A program made the translations under genes and the position numbers. Below are positions 9,071 through 17,577 of a stretch of DNA of 64,000 nt, in pieces. Source of the DNA: Alphaproteobacteria bacterium (GTDB lineage: Bacteria > Pseudomonadota > Alphaproteobacteria > UBA6615). Every line of letters begins with the position of its first letter. Position 1 is the stretch's first letter. The notes under the pieces were generated by a model. It searched no databases. It was given only the letters and a program-made list of their open reading frames with translations, and was not told the DNA's origin. Location of the stretch: positions 1-64,000 of the forward strand of contig SHWB01000001.1 of NCBI GenBank assembly GCA_009691025.1. Direction: 5' to 3'.

Positions 9071-10174
9071 ATGGTCACTATAGTCGCCGGGCTCGGCGAA
9101 CGCGACGTTGCGGCGGCGCAGGCCGATGGTGACGACCTCTGGCTGCCGGCCGATGTCCTGCCCGCGGTCGTCGGCTTGACGCTGAAGCCCGAGGGCCTGT
9201 GCCACGACGCGCTGTGCGTGCCGGTGCCGCGCGGCCGCGAAGCGGCCTTCGTGCGGGACGGGCGGGTAAACCTCGCCGCCTTCTGGCGCCATACCGAGCG
9301 CCCCTGGGCGCGCAGCGAAGCCGGCGACCTCTGGGTCTTCGTCGCCAATGCGCGCGAGCGCGCCGACGAGTGGCTGTCACTGCAGGCGCCCGACTGCGCG
9401 CTGCCCGATCTTGCAGGCAACATGAACGCGCTTTCCGGACAGCGCGGCAAGAAGGTCTTCCTCGTTACCTGGGAGTCCTGGTGAGGCTGCCGTAATGACA
9501 TGTCCGTGTGGCAGGATATTTACGCGAGTCTGAAGGACCAGGGTTTCATGGTGTTCACCGTCGCGATGGATGCGGATGCCGAGGCGGCGCGTCCGTTCAT
9601 CGAGGGCGAGAAGCCGACGCATGTCAGCGTCAACGACCGCGATCATGTCGTATCCGGCCTGTTCAACATGGTCAACGTGCCGCAGGCAGTATGGATCGAC
9701 GAGACCGGCCACATCGTCAGCCCCGTGGAGATCGCCGGGGTGACGGAGGCCTTCCGCGACGGCCTCGACCGCACGACCGGGACGATGGCGCCCGCGGTGA
9801 TCGCACGCAACGTGGTGATACGCCATGCGTATGTGGATGCTATTCGCGATTGGGTGGAGAAAGGTGCCGCAAGCCGGAACGCCATAGATTCCGGCCGCGA
9901 GCGCGAACTCATGGCCTTGCTCGACGACCGCATTGAGGAGGCGCATGTGCAGTTTCGTTTTGCACAGGCGCTGCTGCGGCGCGGTCGCGAAAGCGAGGCG
10001 CAAGGGCCGGTCGAGCGGGCGCGTACGCTGCATCCGCAATCTTGGACCATCTGGCGCCAGACGTCGGCAAAGAACGCGCTCGGGCTCGCCTCTCATGCCG
10101 AGCTCTTTGCACGCATCGACGCAACGGCACCGGGCGGCTTCTATCCGCCGGTCGATATGGACGGCCTGCCGTAA
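9071..10174 (+). CDS. ResA-like thioredoxin-fold selenoprotein (in-frame TGA = Sec138)
   Basis: This is a single 367-aa reading frame if the TGA at 9482-9484 is read as selenocysteine. The ORF track splits it into the tail of 8357..9484 and 9500..10174, but both are in the same frame with no indel. The start ATG 9071 follows GGGAGGG. Residues 1-100 form an N-terminal domain (LTLKPEGLCHDALCVP), about 105-270 are an AhpC/ResA-type redoxin, and about 270-367 are a helical, TPR-like tail. The active site reads WESW-U-GCRND, matching the WASWCGCRxD Cys site of related redoxins, so Sec replaces the nucleophilic Cys and C140 can act as partner. NVPQAVWID carries the cis-Pro. A SECIS-like hairpin follows the TGA. 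It is probably a thiol peroxidase or disulfide reductase. Confidence 0.8.
9482..9514 (+). promoter_or_regulatory. Candidate bacterial SECIS element after the Sec codon
   Basis: Directly 3' of the TGA, CTGCC (9487-9491) pairs with GGCAG (9510-9514), and ACAT (9498-9501) pairs with GTGT (9506-9509, last pair U-G). The apical loop is GUCC, with six unpaired bases bulged on the 5' side. The loop starts 17 nt after the TGA with G then U, fitting the loose bSECIS rule (loop about 16-37 nt downstream, G among the first two loop bases) and resembling the GU loop of E. coli fdhF. Folded by hand only. Confidence 0.55.
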
Positions 10175-10216
10175 TGACGTAAAACCGTGACTGCGCGGCA
10201 CGCGGGGGAGGGGGCG

Positions 10217-11284
10217 TTGGTACTACGAATCGGCATCCTCGAGGGCGACGACATCGGCCTCGAAGTGGTTCCCGAATGCGTCAAGGCGATGAAGGCTGCC
10301 GCGACGCGCACCGGCCTCGCCATCGACTGGCAGCCCCTGCCGATAGGGCGGCGCGGCCACGAGGAACATGGCGACACGCTGCCGGCGGTGACCGACGCGG
10401 CGCTGCGCACCCTCGACGGCTGGGTGATGGGGCCGATCGGTCATGCCGCCTATCCGCGCGGCGACGAGACCTGGATCATGCCGCCGGTGCGCAAGCGGTT
10501 CGATCTGTTCGCCGCGCTGCGACCGGCGCGCCACCGGCCGCCATTGCCGGCCGTGCATCCCGGCGTCGACATCGTTTTCGTCCGCGAACTGACCGAAGGC
10601 ATGCTCGACAGCGGCACCGTCGTTGCCGGTTATCCCGAGTACAGGCCGAACGACGAGATCACCATCGCCAGCCGCGTGATCACGCGCAAGGGCGCCAACC
10701 GCGTCGCGCGCGAGGCGTTCGAGCTAGCGCGCACGCGGCCGCGCCGCAAGGTGACGGCGGCGCACAAGGAGCCAGTCTACCGCCTCGCGTGCGGCATGTT
10801 CGCCGAGGAGTGCCGCAAGGTGGCGAAGGAGTATCCCGACATCGCCTTCGAGGAGGCGATGATTGACACCATCGCCATGAAACTCGTCATGGCGCCGCAT
10901 CAATACGACGTGGTCGTCACCACCAACCAGTTCGGCGACATCCTCAGCGACATCGGCGCCGGGCTGGTCGGCGGGCTGGGACTCGCGCCCGGCCTGTGCG
11001 TTGGCGCGACGCAGGCGATGGCGCAGGCGACGCACGGCTCGGCGCCGGACATCGCCGGCCGCAACATCGCCAATCCCTACGCCATGATCATGTCCGGGCA
11101 GATGCTGCTGGCCTGGCTGGGCCGCCGGAAGGCCGAACCCCGCGCGACAGCGGCGGCCGGACTGATCGAGGACGCGGTCGGCCGCGTCATCTCCGATGGG
11201 CGCACGCTGACCCCGGATCTCGGCGGATCGGCGAGCACCCGGGCGATGGGCGACGCCGTCGCGGCGTCGATTGGCACCGGCTGA
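10217..11284 (+). CDS. Isocitrate/isopropylmalate dehydrogenase family protein
   Basis: This decarboxylating beta-hydroxyacid dehydrogenase of about 355 aa is similar to IPMDH/tartrate dehydrogenase. Recognisable elements are ILEGDDIGLEVV (the GDGIGPE start motif, with G replaced by D), RELTEGMLDSG (ExTEGxYSG), TNQFGDILSDIGAG (metal and substrate site) and HGSAPDIAG with IANPYAMIMS. The start is uncertain: the track uses GTG 10187, but GGGGGAGGGG precedes an in-frame TTG at 10217 that opens the domain correctly. The unusual D in the first motif could affect NAD binding. It lies 42 bp after the selenoprotein gene, possibly in one transcript. Confidence 0.85.
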   Translation: MVLRIGILEGDDIGLEVVPECVKAMKAAATRTGLAIDWQPLPIGRRGHEEHGDTLPAVTDAALRTLDGWVMGPIGHAAYPRGDETWIMPPVRKRFDLFAALRPARHRPPLPAVHPGVDIVFVRELTEGMLDSGTVVAGYPEYRPNDEITIASRVITRKGANRVAREAFELARTRPRRKVTAAHKEPVYRLACGMFAEECRKVAKEYPDIAFEEAMIDTIAMKLVMAPHQYDVVVTTNQFGDILSDIGAGLVGGLGLAPGLCVGATQAMAQATHGSAPDIAGRNIANPYAMIMSGQMLLAWLGRRKAEPRATAAAGLIEDAVGRVISDGRTLTPDLGGSASTRAMGDAVAASIGTG

Positions 11285-11345
11285 GCGATTGCATTACCGT
11301 GGGCGAAAGCCGGTGGCGTCCGGCGCGTGCGAGCGGGAGACAGCC

Positions 11346-12200
11346 ATGGCGACGCTGAAGGTCAACGGCCTCAGGATCAATTACGAGATCATCGGCAGCC
11401 ACGGCCCGTTCGTCGCGCTGATGCCCGGCGGTCGGCGCAGCTACATCGAATTCGTCCCGCTGGCCCGCAAGCTGGCCGGCGAGGGCTTCCGCGTGCTGCT
11501 GCACGACCGGCGCAACACCGGCACCTCCGAGATGTCGATCGCCGGCCAGGAGGTCGAGGAAGCGATCTGGGCCGACGATTTGCACGAATTGCTGCGCCAG
11601 CTCGGCGGCCTGCCGGCCTTCGTCGGCGGCTCCTCGTCGGGCGCCCGCACCTCGATCCTGTTCGGCCTGCGCCACAAGGCGGCGACGCTCGGACTGCTGC
11701 TGTTCCGCGTGACCGGCGGCGCCTTCGCCGCCGAGCGCCTGCCGGATAATTACTACGGCCAGTTCATCCGAGTTGCGCGCGAAGGCGGCATGGCGGCGGT
11801 CTGTGCCACCGATCAGTATCGCGAAAGGATCGCGCTGAACCCTGCCGACCGTGACATGCTGCTGAACATGGACGCGAAGCAATTCATCGCGGTGATGACG
11901 CGCTGGCGCGACTATTTCGTCGAGCGCGCGCACGAGCCGGTGCTCGGAGTCACGGCGGCCGATCTGGCTACGATGGCAGGCACGCCGACGATCGTGATTC
12001 CGGGTAATGACAAGGTCCACAATTCGGCGAGCGGACGCACTGCCCACACGCTCATCCCGGGCAGCGAACTGCACGAGTTGCCGATCACCGATCAGGACGT
12101 CGTCGTGGTGCCGTTCGAGGAATGGGGACCGCTTGAGCCCGAGATAACGCGCGTCTTCGCCGATTTCATGCGGCGGCACATGGAGCGCCGGGCGGCCTGA
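11346..12200 (+). CDS. Alpha/beta hydrolase
   Basis: This 284-aa alpha/beta-hydrolase fold protein has LMPGGRRSYIEF as oxyanion-hole loop, DRRNTGTSE after strand 4, and the nucleophile elbow GGSSSGART (GxSxG-type with Ser at centre). An acid is expected in IPGNDKVHN and a C-terminal His is less clear: the HELPITDQ region lies where the His loop is expected. The ATG at 11346 is chosen over the upstream start because GGGAGACAGCC precedes it. It lies 61 bp downstream of the IPMDH-like gene in the same direction. The substrate is unknown; ester or C-C bond hydrolysis is typical. Confidence 0.83.
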   Translation: MATLKVNGLRINYEIIGSHGPFVALMPGGRRSYIEFVPLARKLAGEGFRVLLHDRRNTGTSEMSIAGQEVEEAIWADDLHELLRQLGGLPAFVGGSSSGARTSILFGLRHKAATLGLLLFRVTGGAFAAERLPDNYYGQFIRVAREGGMAAVCATDQYRERIALNPADRDMLLNMDAKQFIAVMTRWRDYFVERAHEPVLGVTAADLATMAGTPTIVIPGNDKVHNSASGRTAHTLIPGSELHELPITDQDVVVVPFEEWGPLEPEITRVFADFMRRHMERRAA

Positions 12201-12211
12201 CGCCGCGGCGC

Positions 12212-12637
12212 CTATTTTTCCTTGATGATGTCGCGGATCTCCGCGAGCAGCAATTCCTGGCGCGGCGGCGGCGGTGCTGCCGCCTTCCTGTCGTCCGCGC
12301 GATGCAGGCGGTTGATCTGCTTGATGACGAGGAAGATGGCGAAGGCGACGATGGTGAACTGGATGATGGTGTTGACGAACAGGCCGTAGTTGAGCGTCAC
12401 GGCGCCAGCCTCCTGCGCCTCGACAAGGTTAGCATACCCCCCGGCGCCCTTGAGGACGATGTAGAAATCCTAGAAGTCGATGCCGCCGATCAGCATGCCG
12501 ATGGGCGGCATGATGACGTCGCTGACGAGCGACGTGACGATCTTGCCGAAGGCGGCACCGATGATGACGACGACGGCCAGTCCGATGACGTTGCCGCGCA
12601 TGGCGAAACGCCGGAACTCGTCGAGAAATCCCTTCAT
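12212..12637 (-). pseudogene. mscL: Large-conductance mechanosensitive channel MscL, interrupted by TAG
   Basis: From ATG 12637 a 141-codon frame encodes a complete Msc[27 protein letters not shown] (first helix and TM1 with the AxxxGxxxA-like gate), periplasmic loop, [20 protein letters not shown] (TM2) and the charged C-terminal helix EIRDIIKEK. One TAG at codon 56 (12470-12472) sits in GGIDF-stop-DFYIVL, where homologues have Ser or a similar residue. The ORF track shows only the C-terminal half. A single substitution would restore the osmotic safety valve. Confidence 0.85.
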
Positions 12638-12641
12638 CCCG

Positions 12642-12731
12642 ATCTTGCAGCAGGACGGCTACCTCACCATCCCCACCGGCCCCGGCCTCGAGATCGACCG
12701 CTCCGTGCTGGACACCCATCGCGTCAAGTAG
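12642..12731 (+). pseudogene. C-terminal scrap of an enolase-superfamily (mandelate racemase-like) gene
   Basis: A short in-frame tail ending in TAG reads [19 protein letters not shown] followed by RSVLDTHRVK. The pattern DGYLxIPxGPGLGxxID is the typical C-terminus of mandelate racemase/muconate lactonizing enzymes. Nothing upstream continues the domain, because mscL on the other strand starts at once. It is read as the end of a gene deleted up to this point. Confidence 0.5.
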
Positions 12732-12787
12732 CGGGGGATGGAGGAGAGGCGGGCGGACACAGAAGCCGACCGCCCCTTATCGAGGCC

Positions 12788-13939
12788 TCAGCGTTTCCAG
12801 AATTCCTTCGTCGCCAGCCTGGCGCCATCGGCGGCGGTGGCGAGCTTGGCCCAGACGATGCCGGGATCGACATTGGCGAAGCCGACGAAGGTGCCGAAGC
12901 CGCAATCGCTGCCGGCCATGACGTTCTCGCGGCCGACCAGAGTCGCGTAGCGGCCAAGGCGCTGGGCGACCAGATCCGGGTGCTCGATGAAATTGCCCTT
13001 GGATTCAAGCACGCCGGGGATGAGGTACTTGCCGTCGGGCAGCTTCACCTCCTCGAACACGGCCCATTCGTGTGCATGGCGCGGGTTGGCCGCCTCGAAG
13101 GAGACGCCCTGCGGCCGCGCCTTGAACACGATGTCGATGATGTCCTTAATAGGCACGTCATGGTGGTGCGGGCCGTCGTAATTGCCCCAGCAGAGATGGA
13201 TGCGCATCTGCTCGGGAGGGATGTTCTTTGTCGCCTCGTTGAGCGCCTCGACATGGCGCTCGGCCTCGCGGCGGAACTCGGCCACCGTGAGATGGGGAAA
13301 TTCGTTGTGCCGGCTCATGGCGAGGTCGGGGCAGTCGATCTGCAGCACGAAGCCCGCCTTCGCGATGGCCTCGTATTCCGGTTTCATGACGTCGGCGATG
13401 GCCTCGAGATAGGCATCGCGCGAGCCGTAGAACTGGTCGACGAAGAAGGCGGCGACGACGCCGGGAGAGGCGGCGCTCATGAAGCCTTCCTCGACCTTGG
13501 CGCCGGCCATCGTGGACTTCAGATTGGCGATGTCGACTTCGGCCGCCTCGATGCCGCGCGAGCGAATGGCGGCGTTGCAGGCCGGCGTGCGGCGATGCTT
13601 GCGGCCCGGGTCCATGCCGAGGCGCTTGGCCATGCCAGGAAACGCGGCGACGTCGGCCATGCGGATGTTCGACACGCTCTCGCCGCCGAAGCCGTCGCAG
13701 CGGTCCTTGATGTAGGTGGCATAGCCGACCTTGCTCATCTCGCCGTCATTGACGATGTCGACGCCGGCATCGGCCTGCCTCTACACGATCTCGGCGACAG
13801 CCGTACGGATGCGGGCATCGAGCGCGGCGCGGTCAACCGGCACGCCGTCCTCCTTGGCGAACATCATGCGCACAAGGTCGTCGGGCCGCGGCAGGCTGCC
13901 GGTGTGCGTCGTGAGAAACCGTTCCGTACTGCGCTTCAT
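12788..13939 (-). pseudogene. MetE-core-like methyltransferase, copy 1, interrupted by TAG
   Basis: This is a full-length 383-codon homologue of the two intact downstream-strand copies, broken by TAG at codon 53 (13781-13783) where the paralogues have KKQVEAG. The ATG 13939 opens MKRSTERFLTTHTGSLPRP, shared by the family. After the stop the frame is intact to TGA at 12788 and retains HLCWGNYDGPHHH and the SDCGFGT zinc-cysteine region. An internal start could make a truncated protein from about 13738, but it would lack the N-terminal active-site strand. Confidence 0.82.
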
Positions 13940-13983
13940 CGCTTTGCTATCCCCGTCGGCGGGCGCCTTGTCGGCGCTCAGCT

Positions 13984-15135
13984 CTATTTCCCCCAGAATT
14001 GCTTCGTCGCCAGCCGTGCACCCTCGGCCATCACCGCGAACTTCGCCCATACGATGCCCGGGTCGACGGCGGCCGAGCCGACCCAGGTGCCGTAGCCGCA
14101 ATCTGAGCCGGCGATGACGTTCTCGCGACCCACCAGCTTCGCGTAGCGGCCGATGCGCTGGGAGATCAACTCAGGATGCTCGATGAAATTGCCTTTGGAT
14201 TCGAGCACGCCCGGGATCAGCACCTTGCCCTCGGGCAACTTCACCTCCTCGAACACCCTCCATTCATGGGCGTGGCGCGGGTTGGCCGACTCGAACGAGA
14301 TGCCGTCGGGGCGTGCCGTGAACACCGTGTCGATGATGTCGCGGATAGGCACGTCGCAATGGTGTGGGCCGTCGTAATTGCCCCAGCACAGATGGATGCG
14401 CATGCGGTCGGTCGGGATGTTCTTCGTCGCCTCGTTCAGAGCCGCGATGTTGAGCGACATCTCCTTGCGGAAATCGGCCAGCGAGTGGTCCGGGAACTGG
14501 ATATGCCGGCCCATCGCAAGGTCCGGACAGTCGATCTGCAGGAGGACGCCGGCCCTGGCGATCGTCTCGTACTCCGGCCGCATCGCCTCGGCAATCGCGT
14601 ACACGAATTTCTCGCGCGACTTGTAGTGCTCGTCGGCGAAGAACAGCGCAACGACGCCGGGCGAGGCCGAACTCATGAACGTCTCGGTCGCCTTCGTTCC
14701 CGTGGCCGCCGCGAGGAGGTGGTCGACGTCGGCCTGCGCGTCCTTGTTGCCGCGGGCGCGTATCGGCGCGTTGCAGGCCGGCATCTTGCGGCGTGAGCGG
14801 CCGGGGTCGCCGAAGACGCGCCGGCGCAGCGAAGGGAAGGCGTCGATGTCCTGATAGCGCGTCAGAGGATGGGTCTCGCCGCCGAAGCCGTCGACACGGT
14901 CCTTGATGTAGGTGGCGTAGCTCGGCTTGCTTGCCTCGCCATCGTTGACGATGTCGACGCCGGCCTCGACCTGCTTCTTCACGATCTCGACGACCGCCGA
15001 GGCGATGCGCGTGTCGAGGGCGGCGCGATCGACGGGCACGCCTTCTTCCTTGGCGTACATCATGCGGATCAGGTCGTCCGGCCGCGGCAGGCTGCCGGTA
15101 TGCGTGATGAGGAACCGCTCGGTGCTGCGCTTCAT
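13984..15135 (-). CDS. MetE-core-like (cobalamin-independent methionine synthase family) methyltransferase, copy 2
   Basis: This 383-aa intact protein corresponds to the C-terminal catalytic barrel of MetE without its N-terminal duplicate. It has the N-terminal THTGSLPRPDD motif, zinc ligands H248 and C250 in RIHLCWGNYD, E282 in SFESANPR, and C346 in GSDCGYGT, spaced as in MetE. It should transfer a methyl group to a thiol acceptor; homocysteine is possible, but stand-alone core enzymes can use other methyl donors or acceptors. It is the second of four tandem paralogues on the minus strand, 4 bp downstream of copy 3, so they are co-transcribed. Confidence 0.88.
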   Translation of the reverse strand: MKRSTERFLITHTGSLPRPDDLIRMMYAKEEGVPVDRAALDTRIASAVVEIVKKQVEAGVDIVNDGEASKPSYATYIKDRVDGFGGETHPLTRYQDIDAFPSLRRRVFGDPGRSRRKMPACNAPIRARGNKDAQADVDHLLAAATGTKATETFMSSASPGVVALFFADEHYKSREKFVYAIAEAMRPEYETIARAGVLLQIDCPDLAMGRHIQFPDHSLADFRKEMSLNIAALNEATKNIPTDRMRIHLCWGNYDGPHHCDVPIRDIIDTVFTARPDGISFESANPRHAHEWRVFEEVKLPEGKVLIPGVLESKGNFIEHPELISQRIGRYAKLVGRENVIAGSDCGYGTWVGSAAVDPGIVWAKFAVMAEGARLATKQFWGK

Positions 15136-15139
15136 GGTC

Positions 15140-16294
15140 TCATTTCCCCCAGAACTGCTTCGTCGCCATCCGCGCGCCCTCGGCCATGGCGGCGAGCTTG
15201 GCCCAGACGATGTCCGGATCGACTGCGGCCTGCCCGACCCAGGTGCCGTAGCCGCAATCGGTGTCGGCGATGACGTTCTCGCGGCCCACCAGATTCGCGT
15301 AGCGGACGATGCGCTGTGCCACCAGATCGGGATGCTCGATGAAATTGCCCTTGGATTCGAGCACGCCCGGATAGAGCACCTTGCCCTCGGGCAGTTTCAC
15401 CGTCTCGAACAGTTTCCACTCATGGGCGTGGCGCGGATTGGCGGCCTCGATCGACAGCCCAGCCGGCCGCGCGGTGAAGACGAGGTCGATGATCTCGCCC
15501 AGCCCGACATCGTGGTGGTGCGGGCCGTCGTAATTGCCCCAGCACAGATGCAGGCGCATCCGTTCTGGCGGGATGTTGCGCGTGGCGTGGTTCAGCGCCT
15601 CGATGCGCATGGCGGCGTCCTTGAGGAAATTATCCAGCGGCTGGCCGCCGAATTCGACATGCCGGTTGGCGGCTAGGTCGGGACAGTCGAGTTGCAGCAT
15701 GAAGCCGGCGGCGGCGATCGCCTCGTATTCGGGCTGCAGGGCGGCGCCGACCGCGTGCAGGAACTCCTCGCGCGTCTTGTAGTAGTGGTTGCGGAAGAAA
15801 TAGGCGACGACGCCCGGCGTGGCCGCCGACATGAAGGTGCCGGCGACGGGAACCCCGGCGGTAGCGGTCTTCAGATTGGCGATGTCCGCCAGCGCCGGAT
15901 CGAGCCCGCGCGAGCGGATGGGGGCGTTGCAGGCCGGCACGCGGCGGCGCGAGCGCCCAGGGTCATCGCCGAACAGACGCTGGAGGAGCGCCGGGTATTC
16001 GGCGAGGTCGCTGAAATTCGTGTGCGGCTTGCTCTCGCCGCCGAAGCCATCGGCACGGTCCTTGATGTAGCTGGCGTAGCTGGGCTTGCTCATCTCGCCG
16101 TCGTTGACGATGTCGACGCCGGCGGCGACCTGCTTCTTCACGATCCCGTCCACGGCCTCGCGCACGCGCGCCGCGAGCGCCGCGCCGTCGACCGGAACGC
16201 CATCCTCCTTGGCGAACATCGTTCGCACGAGATCGTCCGGGCGAGGCAGGCTGCCCGTGTGAGTGGTAAGAAACCGATCGGTACTGCGATGCAT
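15140..16294 (-). CDS. MetE-core-like methyltransferase, copy 3
   Basis: This 384-aa intact paralogue of copy 2 has the same start (MHRSTDRFLTTHTGSLPRP), HLCWGNYDGPHHH zinc motif and DTDCGYGTW cysteine loop. It diverges mainly in the segment around residues 90-150 (FGDDPGRSRRRVPACNAP and following), which in all copies follows the DGFGGE loop. Copies 2 and 3 are separated by 4 bp. Keeping two intact and two broken copies suggests redundancy after tandem duplication, with possibly different substrates. Confidence 0.88.
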   Translation of the reverse strand: MHRSTDRFLTTHTGSLPRPDDLVRTMFAKEDGVPVDGAALAARVREAVDGIVKKQVAAGVDIVNDGEMSKPSYASYIKDRADGFGGESKPHTNFSDLAEYPALLQRLFGDDPGRSRRRVPACNAPIRSRGLDPALADIANLKTATAGVPVAGTFMSAATPGVVAYFFRNHYYKTREEFLHAVGAALQPEYEAIAAAGFMLQLDCPDLAANRHVEFGGQPLDNFLKDAAMRIEALNHATRNIPPERMRLHLCWGNYDGPHHHDVGLGEIIDLVFTARPAGLSIEAANPRHAHEWKLFETVKLPEGKVLYPGVLESKGNFIEHPDLVAQRIVRYANLVGRENVIADTDCGYGTWVGQAAVDPDIVWAKLAAMAEGARMATKQFWGK

Positions 16295-16374
16295 GAGAAA
16301 TCCTTCTGTCGTACCGTGTGATGTCCACCGTCATCGCTGTCGCAATGACGCCGATGGAGAAAAGCCCCCGATCT

Positions 16375-17525
16375 TCACCTGCCCCAGAATTACTTCGTCG
16401 CGAGTCGCGCGCCATCGGCCATCCCCGCCAGCTTGTCGAACACCACGCCGGCATCGACCGCGGCGTGGCCGACCCAGGTGCCGTAGCCGCAATCCGACCC
16501 GGCCATGAAGTTCTCGCGGCCGACGAGCTTCGCGTATCGGCCGATGCGCTGGGCGATCAGCTCCGGGTGCTCGATGAAGTTGCCCTTGGATTCGAGGACA
16601 CCCTGGATCAGCACCTTGCCTGCCGGTAGCTTCACCTCCTCGAACATCTCCCACTCATACGCGTGGCGCGGGTTGGCGGACTCGAACGAGATGGCGGAAT
16701 GTCGCGCGCGAAACACAACGTCGACGACATCATTCAGCGGCACGTCGGAATGGTGCGGGCCGTCGTAATTGCCCCAGCCCAGATGCATGCGCATCTGCTC
16801 CGGCGGGATGTTATTCGTCGCCGAATTGAGTGCTTCGAGGTTGACCTCCAGCTCCTTGCGGAGCTCCGCAACCGAGGGGTTGGGGAACTGGATGTGGCGG
16901 CCCATGGCGAAGTCGGGACAGTCGATCTGCAGCGTCACTCCCGCCTTGGCGATCGCCTCGTATTCCGGCCGCATCGCCTCGGCGATGGCGTGGATATAGC
17001 CCTCGCGCGTCTTGTAGTAGCCATTGTAGAAGAAAATGGCGATGACGCCTGGCGAGGCCGAACTCATGAAGGTCTCGACGGGTTTCACCTTCCCACCGCC
17101 GCCTTGAGGTTGGCGATGTTGCCCTCGACCGCGTTCGTGTCGCGGGCACGGATCGGCGCATCGCAGCTCGGGATGCTGCGGCGCTGGCGACCGGGATCGG
17201 CATAGCCCTTGGCCAGCAGCGGCGGGAAGTCGGCGAGATCCTGGTATTTGAGCTTCGGCTGGTCCGTGCCGCCGAAACCGTCGACGCGGTCCTTCACATA
17301 GGCCGAGTAGCTCGGCTTGCTCATCTCGCCGTCGTTGACGGCATCGACCCCAGCCTCGACCTGCTTCTTCATCACCTCCTCGACGGCGGAGCGGATGCGC
17401 GCGTCGAGCGCGGCCCGGTCGACGGGCACGCCCTCGGCCACCGCGTACATCAGCCTGATCAGGTCGTCCGGGCGCGGTAGGCTACCGGTATGTGTGGTGA
17501 TGAATCGGTCGGTTCTGCGCTTCAT
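16375..17525 (-). pseudogene. MetE-core-like methyltransferase, copy 4, frameshifted
   Basis: The frame opens at ATG 17525 (MKRRTDRFITTHTGSLPRP) and reads to LKAAVGR before a TGA at 17085. The sequence resumes in another frame with KPVETFMSSASPGV, matching the paralogues, so one base is missing near 17088. A second lesion near the end turns the conserved ATKQFWGK into ATK-TAA-FWG (16390-16392), losing about four residues. Zinc motif HLGWGNYD has G in place of the expected Cys, a further sign of decay or altered chemistry. Both lesions are absent from copies 2 and 3. Confidence 0.82.
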
Positions 17526-17577
17526 CGCGGCGCCACTTCGTTTCTCTTATTGCTTTGTCGTCTTGTCGCCGGCGGTA

